From: Dactylococcopsis salina PCC 8305
GTDB lineage: Bacteria; Cyanobacteriota; Cyanobacteriia; Cyanobacteriales; Rubidibacteraceae
Reading direction: 5' to 3'
Assembly (NCBI RefSeq): GCF_000317615.1
Contig: NC_019780.1
Span: forward strand, 2,377,840-2,441,839
Length of the DNA: 64,000 bases
In this document: piece after piece, positions 8,324 through 17,331 of the stretch
Position numbering within the stretch: the stretch's first letter is position 1
Layout: each line of letters opens with the position of its first letter
Made by a program: the position numbers and the translations under genes
The notes under the pieces: generated by a model
Seen by the model: the letters and a program-made list of their open reading frames with translations, nothing else
Told to the model about the DNA's origin: nothing
Database searches by the model: none

Positions 8324-9700
8324 ATGAAAGTAACCCAAGAAAAACTACCAGCTAGTCAACTCGCATTAGAAATCGAAATTGGTGGCGAACAAACCAAAAA
8401 AGCCTACGAAAAAGTTGTAAAAGATTTAACGCAATCCGCGAACATTCCAGGGTTTCGCAAAGGAAAAGTGCCGCGCCAAGTGTTAGTTCAGCGCTTCGGG
8501 AAAGATCGTCTCAAAGCCGCCGCGATCGAAGAATTATTACAGCCCTCCGTCGAAGAAGCGATCGAACAGGAAAACATCGAAGCGCTAGGAAACTATCAAC
8601 TTCGTTCCGAATACGAACAACTCGCCCAAAACTACAAACCAGGCGAACCCTTCAAATTTAGCGTTTCCCTTGATGTTCCTCCCGAAGTCAAACTCGGAGA
8701 CTACAAAAACCTACAAGTTCAAGCCGAAGAAGTCAAAGCCGATCCCGAACAAGTAGAAAACTATCTACAGGAAAAACGAGAACAAGAAGCCACCCTCGTT
8801 CCCGTCGAAGATCGTCCCGCTGCGATGGGAGATACCACCGTCATTGACTACGAAGGACGTTTAGCCGAATCAGACGAACTGATCGAAGGCGCACAAGCAG
8901 AAGACTTTGAACTGGAACTCGCAGAAGGAAAATTCATCGAAGGGATGGTAGAAGGAATCGTCGGGATGAACCTCGGAGAAACCAAAGAAATCAGCGTCAC
9001 CTTTCCCGAAGGATACGCCAGAGAGGATTTATCAGAGAAAACCGCCAAATTTACCGTTACCCTCAAAGACTTAAAAGCGAAAGAATTACCCGAATTAGAC
9101 GATGATTTCGCCGAAGACGTGGGAGAACATTCCACCCTAGAAGAATGGCGCGAAGCCTTGAGAAAACAGTATGAAGAGGAAGCCGAAGCCCAAACCAAAA
9201 CGAATATGGAACAGGCGATCGTGCAAGCCTTAGTCGAACAATCAGAAATTGAACTTCCCGAAACCATGATTGATGAGGAAATCCAGTTAATCCTCAAACA
9301 AAGCGTCATGCAAATCTCACAGATGGGAGTTGATGTCAATCAATTTCTGACGAAAGAAATGGTGGAAGGGATGAAAGAAAGATCACGTCCTGATGCTGTT
9401 GCTCGTCTCCAACAAAATCTAGCATTACAAGAAATTTCAAAACAAGAAGCAGAATTAAATCCCACGGAAGAAGAAATCAAAAACAAAGCAGAAGAAGTCA
9501 GAAAACAGCTAGAAGAAAAACAACAGGAATATGACGAAGAACGTCTCCAAGAATATGTCGAGGAAGACCTCCGTCAAGAAAAAACCCTCGCTTGGTTAAG
9601 AGAACAAGCAACCGTAGAATTAGTACCAGAAGGAACATTAAAAACTGACTCCGAAGAAACCGAAGCAGAAACAAGCGAAGAAAGTGAGCCAGCAGAATAA
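8324..9700 (+). CDS. tig: Trigger factor, ribosome-associated chaperone
   Basis: The 458-residue protein has the ribosome-binding signature GFRKGKVPRQVL (about residues 45-56), a central FKBP-type prolyl isomerase domain (about 160-250, starting AAMGDTTVIDYEG) and a long helical C-terminal chaperone domain. It folds nascent chains at the ribosome exit. The tail is very acidic. It is followed 42 bases later by clpP and then clpX, the conserved tig-clpP-clpX order. The 31-bp tandem array lies just upstream. Confidence 0.97.
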   Translation: MKVTQEKLPASQLALEIEIGGEQTKKAYEKVVKDLTQSANIPGFRKGKVPRQVLVQRFGKDRLKAAAIEELLQPSVEEAIEQENIEALGNYQLRSEYEQLAQNYKPGEPFKFSVSLDVPPEVKLGDYKNLQVQAEEVKADPEQVENYLQEKREQEATLVPVEDRPAAMGDTTVIDYEGRLAESDELIEGAQAEDFELELAEGKFIEGMVEGIVGMNLGETKEISVTFPEGYAREDLSEKTAKFTVTLKDLKAKELPELDDDFAEDVGEHSTLEEWREALRKQYEEEAEAQTKTNMEQAIVQALVEQSEIELPETMIDEEIQLILKQSVMQISQMGVDVNQFLTKEMVEGMKERSRPDAVARLQQNLALQEISKQEAELNPTEEEIKNKAEEVRKQLEEKQQEYDEERLQEYVEEDLRQEKTLAWLREQATVELVPEGTLKTDSEETEAETSEESEPAE

Positions 9701-9742
9701 GTCATAATAAGGACAGCAAAGCAATTAAAGATTGATTGATCT

Positions 9743-10396
9743 ATGATTTACTCCCAAATGCCCTTTTCTAGTCGCGCTACATCTCAACTCCGCAATGCGG
9801 TTGTTCCCATGGTCGTGGAACAATCGGGAATGGGGGAAAGAGCCTTTGACCTCTATTCCCGTCTCCTTCGCGAGCGCATTGTCTTTTTAGGACAACAGGT
9901 TGATGATCAAATCGCTGATTCCATCGCCGCTCAAATGCTATTTTTAGAAGCAGAAGACCCAGAGAAAGATATTCAACTCTATATCAATTCCCCTGGGGGG
10001 TCAGTTTACGCGGGAATGGCAATTTATGACACCATGCAACAAATCCAACCCGATGTGGCAACGATTTGTTACGGAATTGCTGCCAGTATGGGAGCATTTC
10101 TTCTCGCTGGTGGCGCAGAAGGAAAACGGATGTCCCTTCCCAACTCCCGCATTATGATCCACCAACCTCTAGGGGGAGCGCAAGGACAAGCCGCCGATAT
10201 TGAAATTCAAGCGCGGGAAATTCTTTACATTAAAAACACGCTCAATGAACTCCTCGCTCACCACACCAAACAACCATTAGAACGGATTACCGAAGACACC
10301 GAGCGTGACTTTTATATGTCCGCAACGGAAGCGAAAGACTACGGTTTAATCGACGAAATGATCACCGCGAAAACAGCCCTCGTCAATCAGGGATAA
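9743..10396 (+). CDS. clpP: ATP-dependent Clp protease proteolytic subunit
   Basis: ClpP is the serine-protease barrel that degrades substrates fed by ClpX or ClpC. The catalytic serine lies in [11 protein letters not shown], the histidine in IMIHQPLGG and the aspartate in DTERDFYMS. The 217 residues include about 20 extra N-terminal residues before the usual start at [13 protein letters not shown]. Cyanobacteria carry several ClpP paralogues; the pairing with clpX, 29 bases downstream, indicates the ClpX partner. Confidence 0.96.
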   Translation: MIYSQMPFSSRATSQLRNAVVPMVVEQSGMGERAFDLYSRLLRERIVFLGQQVDDQIADSIAAQMLFLEAEDPEKDIQLYINSPGGSVYAGMAIYDTMQQIQPDVATICYGIAASMGAFLLAGGAEGKRMSLPNSRIMIHQPLGGAQGQAADIEIQAREILYIKNTLNELLAHHTKQPLERITEDTERDFYMSATEAKDYGLIDEMITAKTALVNQG

Positions 10397-10425
10397 CTTA
10401 AACGACTCAAACGCAGGTAACGACT

Positions 10426-11760
10426 ATGCCAAAATTCGACTCCCACTTAAAATGCTCCTTCTGTGGTAAATCTCAAGAGCAAGTTCGCAAACTAATCGCC
10501 GGTCCAGGAGTCTATATATGTGATGAATGTGTAGAACTTTGTAACGAAATTTTAGATGATGAATTAATTGAACCTTCCTCCCGTCGCGAGAAGGTTTCCG
10601 CAGAAGACGAACCAGGGAAATATTCGGGGTCACGGAAGCTATCCTTTAATCAAATCCCCAAACCAAAAGACATTAAAAGTCATCTTGATGACTATGTGAT
10701 TGGTCAAGAGGAAGCGAAAAAGGTTTTATCGGTGGCGGTGTATAACCACTATAAACGGCTCAGTGTGCTAGAGGAACAAGGGGAAAATCCCAGTGATTCT
10801 GCGGTTCAACTTCATAAATCGAATATTCTCTTAATTGGTCCCACTGGTTGCGGAAAAACCCTCCTCGCTCAAACCCTGGCGGAAATGCTAGAAGTGCCTT
10901 TTGCGGTGGCTGATGCAACCACCCTCACAGAAGCAGGGTATGTGGGAGAAGATGTGGAAAATATCTTGTTGCGTTTGTTACAAGTGGCGGATTCTGATGT
11001 TGAACAGGCGCAACGGGGAATTATCTATATTGATGAGATTGATAAGGTCGCTCGCAAAAGTGAGAATACTTCCATTACTCGTGATGTATCAGGGGAAGGG
11101 GTACAACAAGCACTGCTGAAAATGTTAGAGGGAACAGTGGCAAATGTGCCGCCCCAAGGCGGACGGAAGCATCCCTATCAAGATTGTATCCAAATTGATA
11201 CGGGGAATATCTTGTTTATTTGTGGCGGTGCGTTTGTCGGTTTGGATAAAGTGGTAGAACAGCGCATGGGACGCAAATCGATCGGGTTTATTAATGGTGA
11301 AGAAGGAGAAACCCTCACTAGAGAAAAACGAACCGCTAATGTTTTAAAACATCTCCAACCCGATGATTTTATTAAGTTTGGCATGATTCCAGAGTTTGTG
11401 GGACGGATTCCAGTTTCTGCGGTGATTGAACCGTTAGACGAGGAGGCTCTAATTTCCATTTTGACTCAGCCTCGTAATGCTTTAGTCAAGCAATATCAGA
11501 AATTGTTGGGGATGGACAGTATTCAGTTAGAATTTACCACGGAAGCCCTCCGCGCGATCGCCCAAGAAGCGAATCGCCGCAAAACTGGAGCAAGAGCCTT
11601 AAGAGGAATTATTGAGGAAATCATGCTCGATGTGATGTATGATCTTCCCTCCCGTAAAGATATTCGTCGCTGTCAAATCACGAAGGATATGGTGGAAAAA
11701 CGCTCCACTTCTGAATTGTTGCTCCATCCTTCTTCTTTACCGAAACCCGAATCAGCGTAA
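10426..11760 (+). CDS. clpX: Clp protease ATP-binding subunit ClpX
   Basis: The unfoldase ClpX recognises substrates and threads them into ClpP. The N-terminal zinc-binding domain has CSFC and CDEC (about residues 10-36). The AAA+ domain has Walker A GPTGCGKT (about 128-135), Walker B IIYIDEID and the sensor region ending [12 protein letters not shown]. Length 444 is normal. It closes the tig-clpP-clpX operon; no clear terminator hairpin was seen, and a heptamer repeat array starts about 120 bases downstream. Confidence 0.97.
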   Translation: MPKFDSHLKCSFCGKSQEQVRKLIAGPGVYICDECVELCNEILDDELIEPSSRREKVSAEDEPGKYSGSRKLSFNQIPKPKDIKSHLDDYVIGQEEAKKVLSVAVYNHYKRLSVLEEQGENPSDSAVQLHKSNILLIGPTGCGKTLLAQTLAEMLEVPFAVADATTLTEAGYVGEDVENILLRLLQVADSDVEQAQRGIIYIDEIDKVARKSENTSITRDVSGEGVQQALLKMLEGTVANVPPQGGRKHPYQDCIQIDTGNILFICGGAFVGLDKVVEQRMGRKSIGFINGEEGETLTREKRTANVLKHLQPDDFIKFGMIPEFVGRIPVSAVIEPLDEEALISILTQPRNALVKQYQKLLGMDSIQLEFTTEALRAIAQEANRRKTGARALRGIIEEIMLDVMYDLPSRKDIRRCQITKDMVEKRSTSELLLHPSSLPKPESA

Positions 11761-11877
11761 TCAGTGACCAGTTAAGCAGTTACCAGTTACCAGTAATTCT
11801 CAAACTTAATTAGTAAGTAGGGTTTGCTGAAAAAGTCCATTGGTCGGTAAAGACCGTTATTCGTTATTTGTTATTTG

Positions 11878-12023
11878 TTCACTGGTCACTGGTCACTGGT
11901 CACTGATCACTGGTCACTGGTCACTGATTACTGGTCACTGGTCACTGGTCACTGGTCACTGGTCACTGGTCACTGGTCACTGGTCACTGGTCACTGATCA
12001 CTGGTCACTGGTCACTGGTCACT
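11878..12023. repeat. Heptamer tandem repeat CACTGGT/CACTGAT
   Basis: About 20 units of CACTGGT, with occasional CACTGAT, fill the clpX-vipp1 gap. Similar arrays lie at 47358-47500 and, in the opposite orientation (GTGACCA), at 53633-53806, with small pieces near 11760, 13030, 42015 and 51735. The rest of the 458-base gap holds no visible gene. A 61-residue frame across the array is an artefact. Confidence 0.95.
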
Positions 12024-12218
12024 AATTTAGAGGAAAAGTTTTTGGTTTTCTAGATACCAGATCAGTGTCTTAACATGGGAATAGTAGAAATGACAGATTA
12101 TTATTTTAATTGCGTCAACATCTTATCCTCCCGTGATCAGATGTCAGCGCAACAATCATTTTCGCCAAACTGCTATCAACATCAAAAGTCGTAATTTGCC
12201 AAAAGGACGGATCGTATT

Positions 12219-13010
12219 ATGGGATTATTTGATCGCATCAGCCGAGTTGTACGCGCCAATGTTAACGACATGGTCAGTAAAGCCGAAGACCCTGAGAAAA
12301 TGTTAGAACAGGCGCTGGTCGATATGAACGAAGACTTGGTGCAATTGCGCCAAGCGGTAGCAAAAGCGATCGCGGCGGAACGTCGCAGTCGTAGCCAATA
12401 TGAAGAACAAGAATCAGAAGCGAACAAATGGCAACAACGCGCTCAACTGGCTCTAAGTAAAGGACAAGAAGATTTAGCTCGCCAAGCACTACAACGGAAA
12501 AAATCTGCAGCAGATGCCGCCGCCGCCCTCAAACCGCAAGTGGATCAACAAAAATCCCAGGTGGATACCTTGAAAAAGTCTCTGATTGCTTTGGAAAGCA
12601 AAATTTCAGAAGCGAAAACCAAGAAAGAAATGTTGGGAGCGCGGATGAAAGCTGCCAAGGCAAATCAGCAGTTACAAGACCAAGTGGGTAATCTCAATAG
12701 TAACAGTGCCATGGGTGCGTTTGAGCGCATGGAAGAAAAGGTTACGGAAATGGAAGCCTCTGGACAAGCAGCTGCTGAATTAGCCAGTGGCGGCGGTATT
12801 GAGGATCAATTTGCTCAGTTAGAATCCGGAAGTGATGTGGATGATGAGTTGGCGGCAATGAAGGCGCAATTGTCTGGTTCTTCTCAAAGTCAAGGAGCAT
12901 TACCAGAAGGTCAACAACAACAACAAAGCAGTGGCCAAACTCAAAATGCAGCGGATAACAGTGAAATGGATGCAGAATTAGAGGCGTTACGCAAGCAATT
13001 AGATAGTTAA
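12219..13010 (+). CDS. vipp1: Vipp1/IM30, PspA-family membrane-remodelling protein
   Basis: The 263-residue protein opens with the amphipathic helix GLFDRISRVVRANVNDMVSK and is almost wholly helical and coiled coil. PspA/IM30 proteins assemble into rings and rods that maintain and repair the thylakoid and plasma membranes. The extra C-terminal tail after about residue 220 (Gln/Ser-rich linker, then MDAELEALRKQLDS) distinguishes Vipp1 from plain PspA. It starts at ATG 12219 after a 458-base gap filled by repeats. Confidence 0.94.
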   Translation: MGLFDRISRVVRANVNDMVSKAEDPEKMLEQALVDMNEDLVQLRQAVAKAIAAERRSRSQYEEQESEANKWQQRAQLALSKGQEDLARQALQRKKSAADAAAALKPQVDQQKSQVDTLKKSLIALESKISEAKTKKEMLGARMKAAKANQQLQDQVGNLNSNSAMGAFERMEEKVTEMEASGQAAAELASGGGIEDQFAQLESGSDVDDELAAMKAQLSGSSQSQGALPEGQQQQQSSGQTQNAADNSEMDAELEALRKQLDS

Positions 13011-13143
13011 TTGCTCAAGTTTTGGCTGAGGAAGCAGTGACCAGTTACAGACGTTTTTAAGATACTCAATTGGTCACTGATTTATCTTTCTTTCTTCTTT
13101 TGTTCTTTGTTAAATGGTGTTTTAAGATACGGAAAAATTTTTT

Positions 13144-13473
13144 ATGAGTAATTTAATTACAACGACTGATGCTCAGGTTCAAGAGGAAGTTTCTCAAGCG
13201 GATCAACCAGTGCTTTTATATTTTTGGGCTTCTTGGTGTGGCCCCTGTCGCTTAGTGTCTCCTTCGGTGGAAGCGGTGGCGCAAGAGTATGCTGAGGAAA
13301 TTAAGGTTTTAAAGTTAGAGGTTGATCCGAACCCAGAAACGGTGAAAACTTATCAGGTGGAGGGCGTACCCGCTTTAAGATTAGTTGAAGGTGATTCGGT
13401 GCAATGGTCACACGAAGGCGCAATCACTAAAGATAAGTTAAAAGAAAGCCTCGATCGATGCTTAAAGCAGTAA
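13144..13473 (+). CDS. Thioredoxin-family protein
   Basis: A 109-residue single thioredoxin domain with the active site FWASWCGPCR (cysteines 32 and 35) and the cis-proline in EGVPALRL. It should act as a cytosolic dithiol reductase. The C-terminal half is less conserved than in TrxA, so it is probably one of the divergent cyanobacterial thioredoxins and the target is unknown. It is followed 25 bases later by the aminotransferase, so cotranscription is likely. Confidence 0.9.
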   Translation: MSNLITTTDAQVQEEVSQADQPVLLYFWASWCGPCRLVSPSVEAVAQEYAEEIKVLKLEVDPNPETVKTYQVEGVPALRLVEGDSVQWSHEGAITKDKLKESLDRCLKQ

Positions 13474-13498
13474 GTGGTCAATTATTGGTAAGTTAAAA

Positions 13499-14680
13499 AT
13501 GGAATTTGCTCAACGCTTGGAACGGTTACGGGGAAATGTTTTTGCTGATATGGATGCGGCAAAAGCAAGAGCAAAAGCAAGGGGAAAGGAGATTATTGAT
13601 CTCTCGTTAGGCTCATCGGATTTACCTGCAGGGGATCATGTTTTGAAGGCGATCGAAACCTCACTTTATGATCCCAGTACCCATGGTTACGCGCTGTTTC
13701 AGAGTACCCAACCGTTTCGAGAAGCGGTCGCCACTTGGTTTGAGGGGAAATATGGGGTGAGTGTCAATCCCGAAACCGAGGTGTTGACACTAATCGGTTG
13801 TCAAGAAGGAACGGCTCACCTCCCCTTGGCATTACTTGATCCTGGGGATTTGGCGTTATTACAAGACCCCAGTTATCCTTCCCATCAAGGGGGGATTCAT
13901 TTAGCAGGAGGAGAGATTTATTGGCTACCCACCCTCGCCGAAAATCAGTTTTTACCCGTTTTTGAGGAAATTCCCCCAGAGGTGCGAGAAAGAGCGAAAA
14001 TGATGGTGCTGAGTTATCCCCATAATCCCACCACAGCCCTCGCTCCCTTGTCGTTTTTTGAGGAAGCCGTGCAGTTTTGTCAAGACCATTCGATCGCGCT
14101 GGTGCATGATTTCCCTTATGGGGATATGGTGTTTTCTGGCGCTCCCCCTGCGCCTTCCGTGTTACAAGCCGATCGCCAGAAAGAAGCCTCGATCGAGTTT
14201 TTCACCTTTTCTAAATCTTACAATATGGGGGGCTTTCGGATTGCTTTCGCTGTGGGGAATCAAGACTTAATTTTGGGGTTGCGACAAGTGAAAGCTGTGG
14301 TTGATTTCAATCAATATCGGGGCATTCTCAACGGCGCGATCGCAGCGTTAACCGGTCCGCAAGAAAGCATCCAAAACACCGTAGATACCTTTGAACAGCG
14401 CCGTAATGTCTTTGTCAACGCCTTAAACCGTATTGGGTGGGAAGTTCCGAAACCGAACGCCACCATGTATTTATGGGCAAAACTTCCCGATACTTGGCAA
14501 GGAAGGGCGATGGAGTTTGGCATAAAATTAGTAGAAGCGACAGGCGTTGCTGTTGCCCCAGGTTCGGGGTTTGGAAAAGCAGGAGAGGGATATGTCCGCA
14601 TGGCATTAGTCCGCGATGCAGACAAGTTGGAAGAAGCCGCCACGAAAATTGCAGCGTTTCTGCAGCAATCGTCAAGTTAG
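13499..14680 (+). CDS. Class I/II aminotransferase, LL-diaminopimelate aminotransferase-like
   Basis: The 393-residue PLP enzyme has the fold-type I pattern: SYPHNPTTALAP (about 179-190), the aspartate in HDFPYGDM and the Schiff-base lysine in FTFSKSYNMGGFRIA (about 236-250). It resembles the DapL/aspartate aminotransferase group. A DapL role would fit with dapA and asd nearby, but cyanobacteria often have a second dapL-like paralogue, so I give no symbol. The substrate is inferred. The thioredoxin gene sits directly upstream and an IS607 element follows. Confidence 0.85.
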   Translation: MEFAQRLERLRGNVFADMDAAKARAKARGKEIIDLSLGSSDLPAGDHVLKAIETSLYDPSTHGYALFQSTQPFREAVATWFEGKYGVSVNPETEVLTLIGCQEGTAHLPLALLDPGDLALLQDPSYPSHQGGIHLAGGEIYWLPTLAENQFLPVFEEIPPEVRERAKMMVLSYPHNPTTALAPLSFFEEAVQFCQDHSIALVHDFPYGDMVFSGAPPAPSVLQADRQKEASIEFFTFSKSYNMGGFRIAFAVGNQDLILGLRQVKAVVDFNQYRGILNGAIAALTGPQESIQNTVDTFEQRRNVFVNALNRIGWEVPKPNATMYLWAKLPDTWQGRAMEFGIKLVEATGVAVAPGSGFGKAGEGYVRMALVRDADKLEEAATKIAAFLQQSSS

Positions 14681-14811
14681 AATATGTTAAATCACGTCTC
14701 GATCGAGCAAGCGGGAGGAGTTGTTTGCTAGAATAATAATCACTGCACATCAAGTGACGTTACTGCACTTCTATGCTAGACTCTGATGTAGTCAATTAAA
14801 TTGTTTTTTTA

Positions 14812-15456
14812 ATGTCAAAGTATGTACCAGCCAGAGTCGCCCAAGAACAACTCGGCGTTTCACTCCGAACCCTTCTCCGATGGGATGAAGCTGGGAAAAT
14901 TGAAACCATCCGAACCCCCAATGGACAAAGACGATATAACGTCGAATCAGTCCTTAACTCTTATAAATCAGAGAAATCAATTCTCCTGTACGCCAGAGTT
15001 AGCAGTTATTCTCAAAAACCTGACCTTGAACGACAGGCTGACTTTCTTCTCACTCGTTTCCCCAACGGTGAACTCGTCAAAGAAATCGCGTCGGGTCTCA
15101 ACTTCAAAAGAAAAAAACTTCGTTCCCTATTGGAACGAGTTCTCGCAGGAGATGTTTCAATGGTTGTGGTCTGTCATAAGGATAGACTCGCCCGTTTCGG
15201 CGTTGAACTTATCCAATGGCTCTGCGAAAGACAAGGTTGTCAACTCGTGGTTCTCCAACAAAGCCACCTCTCTCCAGAACGAGAAATGGTCGAAGATATC
15301 CTTGCCATCATCCACGTCTTCAGTTGTCGATTATACGGACTCCGAAAGTACAAGAAACCCATCCGTGAAGACTTGCACTCAGTATCGAATGGTACTAACC
15401 AAAGAACAACGCCATCTTCTCAAGAAGTGGGTCAGACTGAATCGGAAAGCCTATAA
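14812..15456 (+). CDS. tnpA: IS607 transposase TnpA, serine recombinase
   Basis: The 214-residue protein has a MerR-like helix-turn-helix (RVAQEQLGVSLRTLLRWDEA, residues 8-27) and a serine recombinase domain with the catalytic serine in LYARVSSYSQKPD. CHKDRLARFG is the conserved arginine region. The last 30 residues (after YGLRKYKKPI) are read through the start of tnpB and look unconstrained, so the family-like part ends near 15365. The overlap of about 90 bases is longer than the four bases in the first element. Confidence 0.9.
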   Translation: MSKYVPARVAQEQLGVSLRTLLRWDEAGKIETIRTPNGQRRYNVESVLNSYKSEKSILLYARVSSYSQKPDLERQADFLLTRFPNGELVKEIASGLNFKRKKLRSLLERVLAGDVSMVVVCHKDRLARFGVELIQWLCERQGCQLVVLQQSHLSPEREMVEDILAIIHVFSCRLYGLRKYKKPIREDLHSVSNGTNQRTTPSSQEVGQTESESL

Positions 15457-16597
15457 TCTGGCTATAGAATACTTAAATCAACATCAAGGCTTTGACCGAA
15501 CAGGAATCGGAGGCACGGGGAAGCAAGCCTTCAAAACCTTTTTTAAGGCTCAGATTAGACCCGACTGGTTAAAAAAGGAACTTCCTGCCGCCATCTTAGA
15601 TCAAGCGGTAATGGAAGCCTATTCCGCATGGTCTAAAACCAAAAAGAATCCCAAATATGTGGGTAAAGGTAAGCAGAAACAGCCTCATCCCCAAGCTGGA
15701 TTGAAAATAGCAAGATTTCGTTCCATCCGAGACAAATCTCAAACTCTTCAATTTAAGTTAGCATCTGACCTAAAACAAGGGAAACTGCTTCCCCAATACT
15801 GGGGAGATTTAGGAGCATTTGAATGTTCTGATAACGGAAAACGCTTTTGTGTGATTAACCCAGACTACACGCCAGAAGTCACTTACAAAAATGGTAATTT
15901 CTATCTTTCTCTTCCTCAAGATACAGAAGTAGAAGACAACGGGAAAGAAAGTTTCATTGCGTTTGACCCTGGTGTACGAACTTTCCTAACAGGATTTGAT
16001 GGTAATCAGTTTATCGAGTTTGGAGAAGGCGACATTAATCGCATCGTAAGATTGTGCCGTTCTTTAGACAAGATGCAAAGTCAACGAGACTTATTGAAAG
16101 GACATAAAAATCGCCATCTCCGTTATCAACTCAATCAAAAGATGAAACGGAAACGACGAAAAATTCGGAATCTTGTTGATGAAATGCACCGAAAGACTGC
16201 GAGTTGGTTAGCTAAAAACTATCGGGTGATAGCGTTACCAACTTATGAATCTTCCCAAATGGTATGTAAAGCCAAAAGAAAGATTCAGAGTAAAACGGCT
16301 CGTAGTATGTTGACTTGGGCGATGTATCGTTTTTCTCAGGTGTTAGAGTGTCAGTGCGCTAAACATGGCTCGATTCTGACCCGTCACACAGAGGAATATA
16401 CATCGAAAACTTGTCCTCACTGTGGTCATATTCATCAAAAATTAGGCGGAAGAAAACAGTTTACTTGTCCTAACTGTGGATTTTCTCTAAAAAGAGATTT
16501 TGTAGGAGCTTTGGGGAATTTCCTCAAGGCGTTGTGGGATAGCACCGTACTTTCCGAAGTACGCTCTGACTGCTTTACTTTTACAGTTAATGTCTAG
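15365..16597 (+). CDS. tnpB: TnpB RNA-guided nuclease of the second IS607 element
   Basis: The frame is open from 14822, but the first 180 residues are only the shadow of tnpA. I place the start at GTG 15365 (VKTCTQYRMVLTKEQ), where TnpB-like sequence begins, giving 410 residues. RuvC parts are visible: aspartate in FDPGVRTFL, glutamate in LPTYESSQM, zinc finger CPHC..CPNC, and the last motif KRDFVGALGNFLKAL. The last motif departs from the common DRDxNAA form but keeps the aspartate. Its guide RNA should overlap the 3' end and following 70 bases. It appears intact. Confidence 0.85.
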   Translation: MKTCTQYRMVLTKEQRHLLKKWVRLNRKAYNLAIEYLNQHQGFDRTGIGGTGKQAFKTFFKAQIRPDWLKKELPAAILDQAVMEAYSAWSKTKKNPKYVGKGKQKQPHPQAGLKIARFRSIRDKSQTLQFKLASDLKQGKLLPQYWGDLGAFECSDNGKRFCVINPDYTPEVTYKNGNFYLSLPQDTEVEDNGKESFIAFDPGVRTFLTGFDGNQFIEFGEGDINRIVRLCRSLDKMQSQRDLLKGHKNRHLRYQLNQKMKRKRRKIRNLVDEMHRKTASWLAKNYRVIALPTYESSQMVCKAKRKIQSKTARSMLTWAMYRFSQVLECQCAKHGSILTRHTEEYTSKTCPHCGHIHQKLGGRKQFTCPNCGFSLKRDFVGALGNFLKALWDSTVLSEVRSDCFTFTVNV

Positions 16598-16672
16598 TAT
16601 TGTTCAGTCTTGAACTATCAGTCAAGCGGACGACTGATATCATTGAGAGTGTAGTTTGATAGTTTCTAGCCA

Positions 16673-16978
16673 GTGACCACCATTGAACAAAAACTGAAGG
16701 GATGGGGATTAGGATTAAGTTTGGCAGTAATGGGAATAACCTCCCCTGTGGCGGCACTTCCTCCACCAGAAGATACTCCCGAAGCCGTATTACGAACTAA
16801 AATTATTCTAGACGCTCGATCGAGCATTGATGGCAAACCTTTAACCGCCGCCGAATCTGCTAATCTACAAGCGGCGTTAGCAGAATCCCCATATCCACCG
16901 CAACTTAGCCCAGAAGTGCAAAATGTTATCTTTCTCTTACAAATTCGGCAGATGTTACAGATATTAACCCCCTTTTAA
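16673..16978 (+). CDS. Small exported protein, possibly 5'-truncated
   Basis: The 101-residue frame starts at GTG 16673 at the edge of the IS607 element. Residues 8-28 (KGWGLGLSLAVMGITSPVAA) look like a signal peptide with a cut after VAA; the rest is rich in Ala, Leu and Pro (PPPEDTPEAVLRTKI). I do not recognise the family. No good ribosome-binding site precedes the GTG, so the native start may have been lost when the IS inserted. It precedes glgB by 353 bases of repeats. Confidence 0.55.
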   Translation: MTTIEQKLKGWGLGLSLAVMGITSPVAALPPPEDTPEAVLRTKIILDARSSIDGKPLTAAESANLQAALAESPYPPQLSPEVQNVIFLLQIRQMLQILTPF

Positions 16979-16982
16979 ACTT

Positions 16983-17245
16983 CGTAGGTTGGGTGAAATC
17001 AAATGAAACCCAACAGTCGTAGGTTCGGTGAAGTAAAATGAAACCCAACAGTTCAAGAGTTACGAACTTGTTCCCTAATATCAAGTTCAGCTAAGTGCTT
17101 ATAATTGGTGTTGGGTTTCGCTTCTCTCCACCCAACCTACATTTTTGTCTTTCGTCCTTTGTTATTTGTTTTCCAATGACTAATGACTAATGACTAATGA
17201 CTAATTGGTGTTGGGTTTCGCTTCTCTCCACCCAACCTACGTTTG
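16983..17245. repeat. Cluster of GTAGGTTGGGT / ACCCAACA repeats and an ATGACTA array
   Basis: The gap before glgB holds four copies of the dispersed cyanobacterial repeat with arms GTAGGTTGGGTG and GAAACCCAACA (or the reverse form TGTTGGGTTTCGC...CCCAACCTAC) at about 16983, 17020, 17110 and 17207. Between them is a short ATGACTA tandem (17176-17205). No gene is visible in the 353 bases. Confidence 0.85.
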
Positions 17246-17331
17246 ATCATAGATTGAGCGAACCTGATATAAATCCTCCAATTCTGGGGGATTTTACTGA
17301 TGAATCAGAAAAAGGATAACAATTAACTAAA

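Larger units (their letters stand above)
14750..16670 (+). mobile_element. Second IS607-family element, both genes apparently intact
   Basis: A tnpA (14812-15456) and tnpB (15365-16597) overlap in different frames. Both proteins differ strongly from the element at the window start, so this is an independent arrival. Boundaries are estimated from the leader upstream of tnpA and from the tail after tnpB, which should contain the guide scaffold. The next gene begins with a GTG only three bases after my estimated end and may have lost its own start. Confidence 0.8.

Noticed and set aside
8848..9339. 163-residue leftward frame inside tig
   Set aside because: Serine-rich shadow of the strongly conserved trigger factor coding strand.
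11840..12025. 61-residue frame over the heptamer array
   Set aside because: It is a repeated peptide produced by the CACTGGT tandem, not a gene.
14822..15364. N-terminal 180-residue extension of the second TnpB
   Set aside because: It lies entirely over tnpA in another frame and reads as Ser/Asn-rich shadow; TnpB-like sequence starts only at 15365.
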